DNA of 64,000 nt, from positions 1 through 64,000 of the forward strand of contig NZ_JACBFD010000034.1 of NCBI RefSeq assembly GCF_013391405.1, given 5' to 3'. Below, piece by piece: positions 9,546 to 20,134 of this stretch. The notes under the pieces are model-generated. The model ran no database searches. It saw only the letters and a list, made by a program, of their open reading frames with translations, and had not been told where the DNA came from. Every line of letters begins with the position of its first letter. The stretch's first letter is position 1. Origin of the DNA: Staphylococcus sp. GSSP0090. GTDB taxonomy: Bacteria > Bacillota > Bacilli > Staphylococcales > Staphylococcaceae. A program made the translations under genes and the position numbers.

Positions 9546-10916
9546 TTGGCGAAAAAGAAAGTGATTTTTGAATGTATGGCATGTGGTTATCAGTCACCCA
9601 AATGGATGGGTAAATGCCCAAACTGTGGTGGTTGGAATCAAATGGAAGAAATTGTCGAACAAAAGGCAGCCAGTCCAAAACATGGCGTACGGAGTCGAGA
9701 CAATGTATCTAAAGTACAAAAATTAAATGAAATTAAACATGAAACAACACCTAGGGTTAAAACAAATTCAAACGAATTTAACCGTGTGCTAGGTGGAGGT
9801 ATCGTCAATGGTTCACTTGTCTTAATCGGTGGTGATCCAGGGATTGGAAAATCAACGTTACTATTACAGATTTGTGCATCACTATCTCAATCTAAAAGTG
9901 TACTCTATATCACGGGTGAAGAATCATTGAGCCAAACGAAATTAAGAGCGGAAAGATTGGATGAAGATTCAAGTGAATTAAACGTATTTGCCGAAACAGA
10001 TTTAGAAGTCATCCATGAAACAGTAAAACAAATTAAACCAGATTTACTTGTGGTAGATTCTATCCAAACTATATTCCACCCCGAAATCAGCTCTGCACCA
10101 GGTTCAGTGTCGCAAGTTAGAGAAAGTACACAGAGTTTAATGAATATAGCTAAGCAAATGAATATTGCCACGTTTATCGTTGGTCATGTAACTAAAGAAG
10201 GCCAAATCGCTGGACCGCGCTTACTTGAGCATATGGTTGATACAGTACTTTACTTTGAAGGTGACGAACATCATGCGTATCGTATTTTAAGAGCTGTAAA
10301 AAACCGCTTTGGTTCTACAAATGAAATGGGCATCTTTGAAATGAAACAAACTGGTTTGAAAGGTGTTAAAAACCCTTCGGAAATGTTTCTTGAAGAACGT
10401 TCAGCAAATGTACCAGGTTCTACAATTGTTTCTACAATGGAAGGTACAAGGCCACTATTGATTGAAGTACAAGCCTTAGTGACGCCGACAACTTTTAATA
10501 ATCCGAGACGTATGGCAACAGGTATAGATCATAATCGATTGAGTTTACTAATGGCCGTATTAGAAAAGAAAGAAAATTACCTTCTTCAGCAACAAGATGC
10601 TTATATCAAAGTTGCGGGTGGTGTGAGACTGACTGAACCAGCAGTTGATTTAGGTATTATTATTGCGACGGCTTCAAGCTTTAAGGATTTAACCGTGGAT
10701 GGTTTGGACTGCTTCATTGGTGAAGTAGGGCTGACTGGAGAAGTCAGACGCGTTTCTCGAATAGAACAACGTGTTCAAGAAGCTGATAAATTAGGCTTTA
10801 AACGTGTGATTATCCCAGAATCCAACATTGGTGGCTGGCAATTTCCTGAGGGCATAAAAGTAATCGGCGTTAAAAGCGTTCATGAAGCTTTAAAATACGC
10901 ATTAACAAAACATTAA
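9546..10916 (+). CDS. radA: RadA/Sms DNA repair helicase
   Basis: The 456-aa RecA-like protein assists branch migration and recombinational repair. In order it has a C4 zinc finger (CMACG...CPNCG, residues about 10-27), Walker [11 protein letters not shown] near 96, the diagnostic KNRFG motif near residue 255, and a Lon-protease-like C-terminal domain. The start is TTG at 9546, giving LAKKKVIFE as in other staphylococci, behind AAAGGTGGAGGTG. An upstream ATG at 9525 lies in the ribosome binding region. Confidence 0.95.
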   Translation: MAKKKVIFECMACGYQSPKWMGKCPNCGGWNQMEEIVEQKAASPKHGVRSRDNVSKVQKLNEIKHETTPRVKTNSNEFNRVLGGGIVNGSLVLIGGDPGIGKSTLLLQICASLSQSKSVLYITGEESLSQTKLRAERLDEDSSELNVFAETDLEVIHETVKQIKPDLLVVDSIQTIFHPEISSAPGSVSQVRESTQSLMNIAKQMNIATFIVGHVTKEGQIAGPRLLEHMVDTVLYFEGDEHHAYRILRAVKNRFGSTNEMGIFEMKQTGLKGVKNPSEMFLEERSANVPGSTIVSTMEGTRPLLIEVQALVTPTTFNNPRRMATGIDHNRLSLLMAVLEKKENYLLQQQDAYIKVAGGVRLTEPAVDLGIIIATASSFKDLTVDGLDCFIGEVGLTGEVRRVSRIEQRVQEADKLGFKRVIIPESNIGGWQFPEGIKVIGVKSVHEALKYALTKH

Positions 10917-10977
10917 ATATAATACTGCTTTAATCATTTGCAGTTGAAATAATTTTATAGGAAAGGAGCGTTAACTT

Positions 10978-12036
10978 GTGAACATGATAAGACTTATTGT
11001 TATCTTGTGCTATATCATTTTAGGTGCAAGTTTTGGTGTCTACCTTTTGCCGGAGATTTTTAATGATATAGGTTTAGGTAATTTATCACTATTAACAAAT
11101 ACTTATGTAGATGGCCTGCTAGGTATTATTATAATCTTTTTAATATTTGGTTGGTTTATTAAAAAAGCAACACTTGCGTTAAAAGAATTAGAACGAACGA
11201 TTATGCGTCAAAGTGCAGTAGAAATTTTATTTGCGACAATTGGATTAATGATAGGATTACTTATTTCAGTTATGATATCTTTTATATTCCAAATCATCGG
11301 CAACAACGTAATCAATCATTTTGTACCAATTATAATTACAATTATTTTGGGTTATTTCGGATTCCAATTTGGTTTGCGAAAACGCGATGAGATGTTACTA
11401 TTTTTACCGGAAAATATGGCGCGTTCAATGTCAATTAACGCGCGTAACGCAGTACCAAAGATTATAGATACAAGTGCCATTATAGATGGACGCATTTTGG
11501 ACATTATTGAATGTGGTTTTATTGATGGTGAAATATTAATACCTCAAGGTGTCATTAATGAACTTCAAGTCGTTGCAGATGCCAATGATAGTGTGAAACG
11601 TGAAAAAGGTCAACGTGGCTTAGATATATTAAACGCTTTATATGATACGAATCATCCGACTAGAATTATTCATCCAACAAAAACGCACAGCGATATTGAT
11701 GCGATGTTAATTAAATTAGCCCAACATTACAGAGCACACATTATTACGACAGATTTTAATTTAAATAAAGTCTGTCATGTGCAAGGTATACAAGCACTTA
11801 ATGTGAATGATTTATCTGAAGCAATCAAGCCCTCTGTACATCAAGGTGATCGATTCAGTCTATTACTTACAAAAATGGGTAAAGAGTCTGGACAAGCAGT
11901 TGGCTATTTAGATGATGGCACGATGGTCGTTGTAGATAATGCTAAAAAACATATTGGAGAACACATCGATTTAGAAGTGATTAGCTTATTACAGACTTCA
12001 TCTGGTAGAATTATTTTCGCGAAAAAATTAAATTAA
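10978..12036 (+). CDS. YacL-type PIN/TRAM membrane protein
   Basis: The 352-aa protein has about four N-terminal membrane segments (residues 1-135), then a cytoplasmic PIN nuclease-like domain with conserved acids (IIDTSAIIDGRILDI near 160-175 and ITTDFNLNKV near 258) and a C-terminal TRAM domain. The arrangement marks the YacL family, which sits beside radA in Bacillus and staphylococci. A nuclease role is suggested by the PIN fold, but no substrate is established here. GTG start with GAAAGGAGCG upstream; a second start at ATG 10984 is possible. Confidence 0.85.
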   Translation: MNMIRLIVILCYIILGASFGVYLLPEIFNDIGLGNLSLLTNTYVDGLLGIIIIFLIFGWFIKKATLALKELERTIMRQSAVEILFATIGLMIGLLISVMISFIFQIIGNNVINHFVPIIITIILGYFGFQFGLRKRDEMLLFLPENMARSMSINARNAVPKIIDTSAIIDGRILDIIECGFIDGEILIPQGVINELQVVADANDSVKREKGQRGLDILNALYDTNHPTRIIHPTKTHSDIDAMLIKLAQHYRAHIITTDFNLNKVCHVQGIQALNVNDLSEAIKPSVHQGDRFSLLLTKMGKESGQAVGYLDDGTMVVVDNAKKHIGEHIDLEVISLLQTSSGRIIFAKKLN

Positions 12037-12040
12037 AACT

Positions 12041-12097
12041 AAGGGTTTCATGTGAAACTGTAGCAAGTGTTGTTACAGTTTCGTATGGAACCCTTTT
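12041..12097 (+). terminator. terminator after yacL
   Basis: A long imperfect hairpin, AAGGGTTTCAT...GAAACTGTA paired with TACAGTTTC...ATGGAACCCTT, ends in a short T run. Confidence 0.85.
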
Positions 12098-12451
12098 AAT
12101 ATTTAAAATATTGTTAAAGTCAGGGGTAATTTAAGCATAGCAATATCATATTAACGGTCAAAGTGCTACAATAGATAGCGAAATTGTATTTCTAAAAAAG
12201 AATGCTCACTTAAATAATGCTTGTGTGATGCATATAGAAGACTTTCACAAGAGATACTTTAAAAATTAATAAGCTATGGTATGATTAATAAGCGATAAAT
12301 TATAAACTTATTAATGGTTGAGCGGTATTTTTTATGAACGACAAGTAGATAAAAGATATGTGTTCGGCTTATTTATTGCGTTTATTAAGCGCATGGTACA
12401 TTAATAACGATATTAAAAAATAATAAATAAGATTAAACGGGAGTGAACATA
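12098..12451 (+). other. yacL-gltX spacer, possible extended -10 promoter
   Basis: The 354 bp hold no gene. The best promoter candidate is an extended -10, TGgTATGAT (12277-12285), with only a weak -35. TACAAT at 12167-12172 is a second, weaker candidate. No T-box motif was found, so gltX is not under visible tRNA-sensing control. Confidence 0.35.
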
Positions 12452-13906
12452 ATGAGTGATCGTGTAAGAGTGAGATATGCACCAAGTCCAACTGGGTATT
12501 TGCATATCGGTAATGCAAGAACTGCATTATTTAACTATTTATTTGCTAAACATTATGATGGTGATTTTGTAATTCGTATTGAAGATACAGATAGTAAGCG
12601 TAACTTAGCTGACGGAGAATCGTCACAATTTGATAACTTAAAATGGTTAGGTATTGAATGGGATGAATCTGTTGATAAAGATAAAGGTTACGGTCCGTAT
12701 CGTCAGTCTGAACGTGCAGAAATTTATAATCCACTGATTCAACAATTATTGGATGAAGACAAAGCTTACAAATGCTATATGACTGAGGACGAATTAGAGG
12801 AAGAGCGTCAACAACAAATTGAACGTGGTGAAATGCCGCGTTATGGTGGTAAACATGCGCATTTAACTGAAGAAGAGCGTCAACAATTTGAAGCTGAAGG
12901 TCGCCAACCGTCCATTCGTTTCCGTGTGCCTAAAGATACGACATATTTATTCGAAGATATGGTTAAAGGTGAAATTTCGTTTGATTCAAATAACATGGGA
13001 GACTGGGTCATTGTTAAAAAAGATGGCATCCCAACGTATAACTTTGCAGTGGCTATTGACGATCATTATATGGAAATTTCAGATGTTATTCGTGGTGACG
13101 ACCATATTTCAAATACACCTAAGCAATTAATGATATATGAAACATTTGGATGGGAAGCACCAAGATTTGCACATATGTCACTTATCGTAAACGAAGAACG
13201 CAAAAAATTAAGTAAACGTGATGGTCAAATCCTACAATTTATCGAGCAATATCGCGATTTAGGCTATTTACCAGAAGCGTTATTTAACTTTATTACATTA
13301 TTAGGTTGGTCACCTGAAGGCGAAGATGAAATTTATTCTAAAGAAGACTTTATTAAAATCTTTGATGAAAAACGTTTATCTAAGTCACCAGCATTTTTCG
13401 ATAAACAGAAACTTGCATGGGTAAACAACCAATATATGAAACAAAAAGATACTGAAACGGTTTTTGAGTTGGCTTTACCACACTTAATTAAAGCTGAATT
13501 ATTGCCTGAAAATCCAAGTGAAGCGGATTTGGAATGGGGACGTAAACTGGTTTCACTTTATCAAAAAGAAATGAGCTATGCTGGAGAAATCGTGCCATTA
13601 TCGGAATTATTCTTCCGTGATGAACAAACTTTAGGTGACGATGAACAAGAAGTTATCGAAGGCGAGCAAGTACCAGAATTGATGAATCATTTATACAGTA
13701 AATTAGAAGCGCTCGAACCGTTTGAAGCTGCTGAAATCAAAAAAACGATAAAAGAAGTTCAAAAAGAAACGGGTATCAAAGGTAAACAATTATTCATGCC
13801 TATTCGTGTCGCTGTTACTGGTCAAATGCATGGCCCAGAATTACCAAATACAATTGAAGTATTAGGTAAAGATAAAGTGTTATCACGCTTGAAAAAATAT
13901 GTATAA
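12452..13906 (+). CDS. gltX: glutamyl-tRNA synthetase (probably non-discriminating)
   Basis: The 484-aa class I aminoacyl-tRNA synthetase has its HIGH-type motif in [12 protein letters not shown] (residues about 11-22) and its KMSKS-type motif as KKLSKRDG near 251-258. It charges tRNA-Glu. In Gram-positive bacteria the enzyme usually also mischarges tRNA-Gln for later amidation, but that is family knowledge and not visible here. ATG 12452 was chosen over GTG 12443, which lies inside the CGGGAGTG ribosome binding site. Length equals the usual staphylococcal protein. Confidence 0.97.
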   Translation: MSDRVRVRYAPSPTGYLHIGNARTALFNYLFAKHYDGDFVIRIEDTDSKRNLADGESSQFDNLKWLGIEWDESVDKDKGYGPYRQSERAEIYNPLIQQLLDEDKAYKCYMTEDELEEERQQQIERGEMPRYGGKHAHLTEEERQQFEAEGRQPSIRFRVPKDTTYLFEDMVKGEISFDSNNMGDWVIVKKDGIPTYNFAVAIDDHYMEISDVIRGDDHISNTPKQLMIYETFGWEAPRFAHMSLIVNEERKKLSKRDGQILQFIEQYRDLGYLPEALFNFITLLGWSPEGEDEIYSKEDFIKIFDEKRLSKSPAFFDKQKLAWVNNQYMKQKDTETVFELALPHLIKAELLPENPSEADLEWGRKLVSLYQKEMSYAGEIVPLSELFFRDEQTLGDDEQEVIEGEQVPELMNHLYSKLEALEPFEAAEIKKTIKEVQKETGIKGKQLFMPIRVAVTGQMHGPELPNTIEVLGKDKVLSRLKKYV

Positions 13907-13949
13907 ATAAACGTTGCGCATTGTAAAGATTGTGTTAAATAGATAACAC

Positions 13950-13978
13950 TTGAAAAATTACAATAAACAACCTATGAT
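13950..13978 (+). promoter_or_regulatory. cysE-cysS promoter
   Basis: TTGAAA (13950-13955) and TATGAT (13973-13978) are separated by 17 bp, just upstream of the T-box leader. Confidence 0.7.
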
Positions 13979-13984
13979 TAACAT

Positions 13985-14226
13985 TGAACACATCAAAGGA
14001 TTAGTATGTGATGGATGGTGTCAAGAGAGTGTGCGGTTGCTGTGAGCACATCACTTAGATTACAGAATGCACCTTTGTATAAATAAAATGAATAACTTAA
14101 ATGAGAGTTATAAGGAATAGACTTGATATCAAACTTTGAAAAGTTTGAATTAGGTAATTACTTATACAAAATGAGAGTGGAACCGTGCAAAAGCGCCTCT
14201 AACAATAAAGTTAGAGGTGCTTTTTT
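13985..14226 (+). promoter_or_regulatory. T-box riboswitch, cysteine-specific
   Basis: The leader has the T-box core TGGAACCG (14178-14185), which pairs with the uncharged tRNA acceptor end. It is followed by an intrinsic terminator with stem GCGCCTCTAAC / GTTAGAGGTGC and T6 (14192-14226). The likely specifier codon is TGC (Cys) at 14068-14070, within GAATGCACC. Uncharged tRNA-Cys would stabilise the antiterminator and switch on cysE-cysS. Confidence 0.9.
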
Positions 14227-14242
14227 ATAAGGAGGAGCAACC

Positions 14243-14893
14243 TTGTTTAAAATGTTGAAAAGAATAAAAGACGATGTGAATATGGTATTTGAACAAGATC
14301 CTGCAGCACGTACAACATTAGAAGTCGTTACTTCATATGCAGGCGTACATGCGGTTTGGAGTCATTTGATTGCACATGAACTATATAAAAAGAAAAAATA
14401 TATCTTGGCGAGATTAATTTCACAAATCACACGCTTTTTTACAGGTATTGAAATTCATCCTGGCGCCCAAATCGGCAGACGTTTATTCATTGATCACGGC
14501 ATGGGCGTAGTCATCGGAGAAACTTGTCGCATTGGAGACAATGTAACGATTTATCAGGGTGTGACATTAGGTGGTACTGGCAAAGAAAAAGGTAAGCGAC
14601 ATCCAGATATAGGGGACAATGTACTTATTGCTGCGGGAGCAAAAGTGCTTGGTAATATTACGATTAACTCAAATGTAAATATCGGTGCTAACTCAGTCGT
14701 CCTTAATAGTGTACCGAGTTATTCAACTGTAGTCGGTATTCCAGGACATATTGTAAAACAAGATGGCAGACGTATTGGTAAAACATTTGATCATCGAAAT
14801 TTACCTGACCCAATCTACGAGCAATTAAAAGAACTTGAAAAACAACTTGAGAAAACAAGAAATGGAGAGATACAAGATGATTACATTATATAA
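14243..14893 (+). CDS. cysE: serine O-acetyltransferase
   Basis: The 216-aa left-handed beta-helix acetyltransferase makes O-acetylserine, the carbon skeleton for cysteine. The hexapeptide-repeat region runs from about residue 72 ([18 protein letters not shown]) to 175, with the catalytic His in IDHG. TTG at 14243 lies 7-8 bases after GGAGGAG and is preferred; ATG at 14252 would give 213 aa with poor spacing. It is the first gene behind the Cys T-box, and its end overlaps cysS by 17 bp. Confidence 0.94.
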   Translation: MFKMLKRIKDDVNMVFEQDPAARTTLEVVTSYAGVHAVWSHLIAHELYKKKKYILARLISQITRFFTGIEIHPGAQIGRRLFIDHGMGVVIGETCRIGDNVTIYQGVTLGGTGKEKGKRHPDIGDNVLIAAGAKVLGNITINSNVNIGANSVVLNSVPSYSTVVGIPGHIVKQDGRRIGKTFDHRNLPDPIYEQLKELEKQLEKTRNGEIQDDYII

Positions 14894-16277
14894 TACATTA
14901 ACACGTCAAAAAGAGACGTTTGAACCTATTGAACCTGGTAAAGTTAAAATGTATGTTTGTGGACCAACTGTATATAATTATATTCATATTGGGAATGCAA
15001 GACCAGCTATCAATTATGATGTTGTAAGAAGATATTTTGAGTACCAAGGCTATGAAGTTGTATATGTGTCAAATTTCACTGATGTAGATGATAAATTAAT
15101 TAAACGTTCAAAAGAATTGGACGAGTCAGTTGAAACGATTGCTGATCGTTATATTGATGCATTCTACGAAGATGTCGGTGCATTAAATGTTAAGAAAGCA
15201 ACTTCTAACCCACGTGTAATGAATCATATGGATGACATTATTAACTTTATAAAAGAACTCGTTGATGAAGGTTATGCCTATGAAAGTGGTGGCGATGTTT
15301 ATTTCAGAACACGAAAATTCCAAGACTATGGTAAATTAAGCCACCAATCTTTAAATGATTTAAAAGTAGGTGCGCGTATTGAACAGGGTGAGCAGAAAGA
15401 AGATGCATTAGATTTCACATTATGGAAACAAGCGAAACCAGGTGAAATCAGCTGGGAAAGTCCGTTTGGTGAAGGTAGACCTGGTTGGCATATTGAATGC
15501 TCAGTAATGGCTTATCATGAATTGGGCGCTACAATTGATATTCATGCAGGTGGCACAGATTTACAATTTCCACACCATGAAAATGAAATTGCGCAATCAG
15601 AAGCACATAATCATGCGCCTTTTGCGAACTATTGGATGCACAATGGTTTCATCAATATAGACAATGAAAAAATGAGTAAATCATTAGGTAACTTTGTTTT
15701 AGTACACGACATCATCAAACAAATTGACCCGGATGTATTACGCTTTTTCATGATTAGTGTGCATTATAGAAGTCCGATTAACTATAATATGGAACTTGTA
15801 GAAGCAGCTAAAAGTGGCTTGGAACGTGTGCGTAATAGCTATCAAGCGATTGAAGAACGAGAAGCAATCGCTACAGATATTGAAGATCAAAGTGCTTATA
15901 TAACTGAAATAGATAACATTTTAAAACAATTTGAAACTGTTATGAATGACGATTTTAATACTGCAAATGCTATAACTGCTTGGTATGATTTAGCTAAATT
16001 AGCAAATAAATATGTGTTAGAAAACACAACTTCTACAAAAGTGATTAGACGTTTTAAAGAAGTTTATCAAATATTTAGTGATGTATTGGGCGTGCCTTTG
16101 AAAGGTAAAGATAGCGATGAATTACTAGATGAAGAAGTGGAAGCATTGATTGAAGAAAGAAACAATGCAAGGAAAGATAAAGATTTCGCTAGAGCAGATG
16201 AAATACGTGATCAACTGAAAGAACAAAATATTATATTAGAAGATACACCTCAAGGTGTGAGATTCAAACGTGGCTAA
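14877..16277 (+). CDS. cysS: cysteinyl-tRNA synthetase
   Basis: The 466-aa class I synthetase has a zinc-site cysteine in [14 protein letters not shown] near residues 28-41 and KMSKS near 266. Later Cys/His ligands are in [11 protein letters not shown] and FPHHENE. ATG 14877, behind GGAGAG, gives the family-typical MITLYNTLT start; an upstream frame extension into cysE is rejected. Co-transcription with cysE under a Cys-specific T-box links cysteine supply and charging. Confidence 0.97.
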   Translation: MITLYNTLTRQKETFEPIEPGKVKMYVCGPTVYNYIHIGNARPAINYDVVRRYFEYQGYEVVYVSNFTDVDDKLIKRSKELDESVETIADRYIDAFYEDVGALNVKKATSNPRVMNHMDDIINFIKELVDEGYAYESGGDVYFRTRKFQDYGKLSHQSLNDLKVGARIEQGEQKEDALDFTLWKQAKPGEISWESPFGEGRPGWHIECSVMAYHELGATIDIHAGGTDLQFPHHENEIAQSEAHNHAPFANYWMHNGFINIDNEKMSKSLGNFVLVHDIIKQIDPDVLRFFMISVHYRSPINYNMELVEAAKSGLERVRNSYQAIEEREAIATDIEDQSAYITEIDNILKQFETVMNDDFNTANAITAWYDLAKLANKYVLENTTSTKVIRRFKEVYQIFSDVLGVPLKGKDSDELLDEEVEALIEERNNARKDKDFARADEIRDQLKEQNIILEDTPQGVRFKRG

Positions 16278-16665
16278 TATGAATAATAAATTATTAAATC
16301 CACTAACACTTGCTTACATGGGTGATGCTGTCTTAGATCAACATGTGAGAGCATATATCGTTCTAAAATTAAAAGCCAAGCCTAATCGCTTACATCAAGA
16401 AGCTAAACGATACGTGTCAGCTAAAAGTCAGGCGCTAACGCTTGAATCATTAATGGAAAATGAATGGTTTACAGAAGAAGAATTAGATATCGTTCGTCGT
16501 GGTAGAAATGCTAAAAGTTATACCAAAGCAAAAAATACAGATATTCAAACATATAGAAAAAGTTCTGGGCTGGAAGCGGTCATAGGTTATTTATATTTAG
16601 AAAAAGAAGAAGCGCGTTTAGCGACATTATTAGAACATATCGTACAAATCGTAGACGAAAGGTAG
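16270..16665 (+). CDS. mrnC: Mini-ribonuclease III
   Basis: The 131-aa protein has only the RNase III catalytic fold, without a double-stranded RNA-binding domain, as in Mini-III. The acidic signature [10 protein letters not shown] lies near residues 14-23, and a second conserved segment, [15 protein letters not shown], is near 98-112. Mini-III matures 23S rRNA ends in Bacillus. The start is either GTG 16270, overlapping the cysS stop, or ATG 16279. Placement between cysS and rlmB is conserved. Confidence 0.92.
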   Translation: MANMNNKLLNPLTLAYMGDAVLDQHVRAYIVLKLKAKPNRLHQEAKRYVSAKSQALTLESLMENEWFTEEELDIVRRGRNAKSYTKAKNTDIQTYRKSSGLEAVIGYLYLEKEEARLATLLEHIVQIVDER

Positions 16666-16672
16666 TGATACT

Positions 16673-17422
16673 ATGGAAGAGATCGTAATCGTTGGTCGAC
16701 ATGCCGTAAAAGAAGCAATTGTCTCAGGACATACTATTAATAAAATTCTGATTCAAGATACTATCAAAAAAGGGCAAATCAATGAAATTTTAAAATTAGC
16801 GAATAGTAATAAAATCATCGTTCAATCTGTACCGAAATCTAAAATAGATGGAATGTCAGATTCGCCTCACCAAGGTGTTGCTGCTTATATTGCGCCATAC
16901 GAATATGCAGATTTCGATGCATTTGTTGCGCAACAAAAAGAACAGGAAAAATTATCGACCGTATTAATCTTAGATGGTTTAGAAGACCCGCACAACCTAG
17001 GTTCAATCTTAAGGACTGCAGATGCTTCGGGTGTTGATGGCGTTATTATTCCTAAGCGCCGCTCGGTTGCTTTAACACAAACTGTTGCTAAAGCATCAAC
17101 GGGCGCAATTCAGCATATACCAGTTATGAGAGTGACGAATTTGGCTAATACAATTGAAACGTTGAAAGATAATGGTTATTGGATAGTTGGTACTGAAGCA
17201 GAAAATTCAACAGACTATAGAGAAATGGACGCAGGCATGCCACTAGCAATTGTCATAGGTAGTGAAGGTCAAGGTATGAGCCGATTAGTTAAAGAAAAAT
17301 GCGATTTCTATATCAATATTCCAATGGTAGGTCATGTTAATAGTCTGAATGCATCCGTAGCTGCAAGTTTGATGATGTACGAAGTATTCCGTAAACGTAA
17401 TCATATCGGAGATAAGGCATGA
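16673..17422 (+). CDS. rlmB: 23S rRNA (guanosine-2'-O-)-methyltransferase RlmB-like
   Basis: The 249-aa SPOUT-class methyltransferase has an N-terminal substrate-binding domain and a C-terminal knot. The three SpoU motifs are visible: [17 protein letters not shown] near 101-117, [11 protein letters not shown] near 194-204, and [18 protein letters not shown] near 220-237. It ribose-methylates 23S rRNA in the TrmH/RlmB family. The target nucleotide is inferred from family. Its stop overlaps the rae1 start (ATGA). Confidence 0.9.
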   Translation: MEEIVIVGRHAVKEAIVSGHTINKILIQDTIKKGQINEILKLANSNKIIVQSVPKSKIDGMSDSPHQGVAAYIAPYEYADFDAFVAQQKEQEKLSTVLILDGLEDPHNLGSILRTADASGVDGVIIPKRRSVALTQTVAKASTGAIQHIPVMRVTNLANTIETLKDNGYWIVGTEAENSTDYREMDAGMPLAIVIGSEGQGMSRLVKEKCDFYINIPMVGHVNSLNASVAASLMMYEVFRKRNHIGDKA

Positions 17423-17940
17423 AAGATCGTTATTTAATCATTGATGGATATAATATGATTGGACAATCGCAGGAATTAAGCAGAATTGCACAAGATAACC
17501 TTGAAGAAGCACGTGAACAATTGCTCATTGCTATAGCGAACTATAACGCAGTCATTGCGGATGAAGTTGTCTGCGTATTCGATGCTTATGAACAATCCGG
17601 AGCACCAACAGAATATATGTATCATGGTGTTAAAACGATATTTACGAAAGAAAAAGAAACAGCCGATAGTTACATTGAACGTTATGTATATGATTTATAT
17701 GACAAACATACGAGACATATTACAGTGGTTACAAGTGATATGAGCGAACAGCACGCTATCTTTGGTGCGGGTGCATATCGTGTATCTTCAAGAGAAATGT
17801 GGAGAGATTTAAGAGAGAATGAAATTTCTGTATCGAAACAACTTGACGGCTTTAATGAACAGAAACCAAGAACACGTATTGAACTTTCAAATGAAATACT
17901 TGAAGAATTTGAAAAACTAAGACGTGGTGACAATCATTAA
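17419..17940 (+). CDS. rae1: Rae1/YacP NYN-domain endoribonuclease
   Basis: The 173-aa protein of the NYN (PIN-like) fold has an N-terminal [11 protein letters not shown] acid motif and a [10 protein letters not shown] segment near residue 104. The Bacillus orthologue YacP, renamed Rae1, cleaves mRNA in the ribosomal A site. Start ATG overlaps the rlmB stop by four bases, so translation is coupled. Identification rests on family motifs and the conserved rlmB-yacP-sigH order. Confidence 0.88.
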   Translation: MKDRYLIIDGYNMIGQSQELSRIAQDNLEEAREQLLIAIANYNAVIADEVVCVFDAYEQSGAPTEYMYHGVKTIFTKEKETADSYIERYVYDLYDKHTRHITVVTSDMSEQHAIFGAGAYRVSSREMWRDLRENEISVSKQLDGFNEQKPRTRIELSNEILEEFEKLRRGDNH

Positions 17941-17974
17941 TTACGATTGCGGAGTTTGATTTTTTTAGTTCAAC

Positions 17975-18014
17975 TGCTGTAACCTTTCTATACTTCAAGG
18001 AAAGGATAACAGCA
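17975..18014 (+). promoter_or_regulatory. hairpin sequestering the sigH ribosome binding site
   Basis: TGCTGTaaCCTTTC (17975-17988) pairs with GAAAGGataACAGCA (18000-18014) around an 11-base loop. The right arm contains the AAGGAAAGG Shine-Dalgarno and ends directly at the ATG. Sequestration should keep SigH translation low. An inverted repeat at this position is known to limit SigH in S. aureus. Confidence 0.85.
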
Positions 18015-18590
18015 ATGACAAGAAATAATCATATTCCAATTAACACGTTAAGTAACGAAGAAGAGATAACTAGGCCAATTGATTTGCCAGAAATTTTCAA
18101 AGTCTTAAGACCAATGATTCGTAAACGTTTATATCATTTTGCTATACATCCAAATGATCAAGAAGATTTGTGTCAAGATGTGCTCGTGAAATTATTCTGC
18201 GCATTTAAAAAATTTGATTTTACTGAAGAGACACCAATAGAGCATTATGTCAATCGCGTGATTAAAAATGTAAAAAATGATTATATTCGTAAAAAATACT
18301 ATAGTAACGAACGGCAAGAAATGCTTGTAAATGAATTTATAGTCCATTATCAAAACAGTAAAACAGAACACCCACTTGATAAACACATACTCGCTTTAGA
18401 AGTGGGAGCTCGATTACAACAAGGACTTATGAAATTAACGGATTTAGAACAAAGTATTGTCATTTATTTGCTAAATGATTTTAAACCGAAAGAAATTGCT
18501 GAAATACTCAATATACAAATCAAAGTGGTTTACAATGGGATACACCGTTGTAAAATAAAATTAAGACATTATTTAGAACATGAAAAATAA
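18015..18590 (+). CDS. sigH: SigH, cryptic competence sigma factor
   Basis: The 191-aa small sigma-70-family protein has region 2 around residues 30-100 (DQEDLCQDVLVKLF, VNRVIKNVKNDYIRKK) and a region 4 HTH near 140-185 (DLEQSIVIYLLNDFKPKEIAEIL). In S. aureus the orthologue turns on comG/comE DNA-uptake genes. It follows the rae1 gene as in other staphylococci. The ribosome binding site lies in a hairpin, so expression probably needs release of that structure or gene-copy changes. Confidence 0.92.
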   Translation: MTRNNHIPINTLSNEEEITRPIDLPEIFKVLRPMIRKRLYHFAIHPNDQEDLCQDVLVKLFCAFKKFDFTEETPIEHYVNRVIKNVKNDYIRKKYYSNERQEMLVNEFIVHYQNSKTEHPLDKHILALEVGARLQQGLMKLTDLEQSIVIYLLNDFKPKEIAEILNIQIKVVYNGIHRCKIKLRHYLEHEK

Positions 18591-18593
18591 AAT

Positions 18594-18770
18594 ATTGAGA
18601 CTGGGACATCAATGAATGATTCAGACACACTTACATTTTGAGCAGTAGATGACTGAATTGAACATACACTTGTATCAAACGTTTCAATACTAGCTACTCT
18701 AACCTTCTTTGTATAGGGGAGACTATGAAATCTCTATTAGAAAATTGTATTTCTGTCTCGCTCTCATGTA
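18594..18770. repeat. dispersed 'GGGACAT...CAGTAGATGA...CGCTC' repeat, copy 1
   Basis: This intergenic unit shares blocks with 22838-23046. The blocks are CTGGGACAT, CAGTAGATGA, TTTCAATacTAG, a GGGG-GACTATGAAATCTC run, TATTAGAAA, and CTGTCTCGCTC. It contains no ORF. The ends (GAGACTGGGACA / TGTCTCGCTC) are roughly complementary, so a large hairpin is possible. It fills the sigH-rpmG gap. Confidence 0.6.
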
Positions 18771-18865
18771 TAGCCTATCGCGTACAAAGACGCTATTGTC
18801 GATTGACAATTGACTCAGAAATTATGTATAGTAGATTGGTATTATAATGAGTAAGGGGAAGACAA

Positions 18866-19009
18866 ATGAAAAAAGTACCATTAAATTGTGAAGTGTGTGG
18901 TAATCGAAATTATAACGTTCCCAAACAGAGTCATCTTGCATCTAGACTAGAATTGAAGAAATATTGTCCAAGATGCAATGCACATACATTGCATAAAGAA
19001 TCGAAATAG
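18866..19009 (+). CDS. rpmG: ribosomal protein L33 (zinc-binding type)
   Basis: The 47-aa protein begins [12 protein letters not shown] and has two CxxC pairs (CEVC at 8-11, CPRC at 34-37), the zinc-ribbon form of L33. It lies just before secE-nusG, the usual position of this paralogue. AAGGGGAAG is the ribosome binding site. Being zinc-dependent, it may be exchanged for a zinc-free L33 under zinc limitation, as described in Bacillus. Confidence 0.93.
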   Translation: MKKVPLNCEVCGNRNYNVPKQSHLASRLELKKYCPRCNAHTLHKESK

Positions 19010-19137
19010 CAAACGATATATTAAATTTACAATTGAGTGAATATGCCCTTCCAATTAAGTTGAGCGTAATATATTTGCTTGATTTGTTACCTGGAATAAG
19101 CAAATAAGGAATAACGAAATATACGGAGGTCTTATAA

Positions 19138-19317
19138 ATGGCTAAAAAAGAGAATTTCTTCCAAGGCGTAAAGTCAGAAATGGAAAAGACAAGTTGGCCA
19201 ACGAAAGAAGAATTATTTAAATACACAGTCATTGTTGTAGCTACAGTAGTATTTTTCTTAGTGTTCTTCTATGCCTTAGACTTAGGAATTGGTAGAATTA
19301 TAGAATTAATTAAATAG
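19138..19317 (+). CDS. secE: SecE preprotein translocase subunit
   Basis: The 59-aa protein has the typical short SecE form. An amphipathic region ([20 protein letters not shown]) is followed by one membrane segment (about residues 29-50, [18 protein letters not shown]). It clamps SecY in the plasma-membrane translocon. ACGGAGG precedes the ATG. It is followed after 14 bp by nusG. Confidence 0.95.
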   Translation: MAKKENFFQGVKSEMEKTSWPTKEELFKYTVIVVATVVFFLVFFYALDLGIGRIIELIK

Positions 19318-19331
19318 ATAGGAGTGACGAC

Positions 19332-19880
19332 ATGTCTGAAGAAGTTGGCGCAAAGCGTTGGTATGCTGTGCATACTTATTCTGGTTATGAGAATAAAGTG
19401 AAAAAGAATTTAGAAAAACGTGTTGAATCTATGAATATGACTGAACAAATATTCAGAGTTGTTATACCAGAAGAGGAAGAAACACAAGTTAAGGATGGCA
19501 AAGCCAAAACATTAACTAAAAAAACATTCCCGGGATACGTGCTAGTCGAGTTAGTGATGACAGACGAATCATGGTATATCGTGAGAAACACACCAGGTGT
19601 AACAGGATTTGTTGGTTCAGCTGGTGCTGGGTCAAAACCCAATCCATTACTTCCTGAAGAAGCACGCTTCATCCTTAAACAAATGGGCATGAAAGAAAAA
19701 ACAATTGATGTTGAAATTGATTTAGGCGAGCAAGTAAGAATTAAATCAGGTCCATTCTCAAACCAAGTTGGTGAAGTTCAAGAAATTGAAGCGGATAAAT
19801 TCAAACTTACTGTTCTTGTAGACATGTTTGGTAGAGAAACACCAGTTGAAGTAGAATTTGATCAAGTTGAAAAACTGTAA
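19332..19880 (+). CDS. nusG: transcription factor NusG
   Basis: The 182-aa protein has an N-terminal NGN domain (RWYAVHTYSGYENKVKKNL near 9-27, FPGYVLVE near 67) and a C-terminal KOW domain (GPFSNQVGEVQEIE near 137-150). It binds RNA polymerase and modulates pausing and termination. The order secE-nusG-rplK is conserved. Confidence 0.97.
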   Translation: MSEEVGAKRWYAVHTYSGYENKVKKNLEKRVESMNMTEQIFRVVIPEEEETQVKDGKAKTLTKKTFPGYVLVELVMTDESWYIVRNTPGVTGFVGSAGAGSKPNPLLPEEARFILKQMGMKEKTIDVEIDLGEQVRIKSGPFSNQVGEVQEIEADKFKLTVLVDMFGRETPVEVEFDQVEKL

Positions 19881-19998
19881 AGTATAACAGAGTAGTGGAA
19901 GACTTTTATACACTGCTCATCTTTGCCGGAGCGAGATAATGAACCCTTTATAAAAATATGAGATTTATGTTTCGTTCCCAAAATTTTACAAATTACCA

Positions 19999-20028
19999 TT
20001 GCTTTATGTAATGAGTTAATGTTATAAT
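19999..20028 (+). promoter_or_regulatory. rplK-rplA promoter
   Basis: TTGCTT (19999-20004) and TATAAT (20023-20028) with an 18-bp spacer lie upstream of the structured rplK leader. Confidence 0.7.
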
Positions 20029-20031
20029 ACT

Positions 20032-20109
20032 GTGGTCGCGCTCATAGAGCGTTCATTTCGTCACGAAATGTAGAAGAGTGGGAGGACAAAACTGAGTCCT
20101 GTGACCACA
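20032..20109 (+). promoter_or_regulatory. structured rplK (L11) leader
   Basis: TGTGGTC (20031-20037) can pair with GACCACA (20103-20109), enclosing three hairpins: CGCTC/GAGCG (20039-20051), CATTTCGT/ACGAAATG (20054-20070) and AGGAC/GTCCT (20083-20100). The last holds a GTGGGAGG...ACCAC motif (20078-20108) that recurs before rplA. It is a candidate autoregulatory site for a ribosomal protein; which protein is not shown by the sequence. The predicted transcription start near 20035 may remove part of the outer stem. Confidence 0.5.
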
Positions 20110-20134
20110 TCACGATATCAAGGAGGTGCACATC

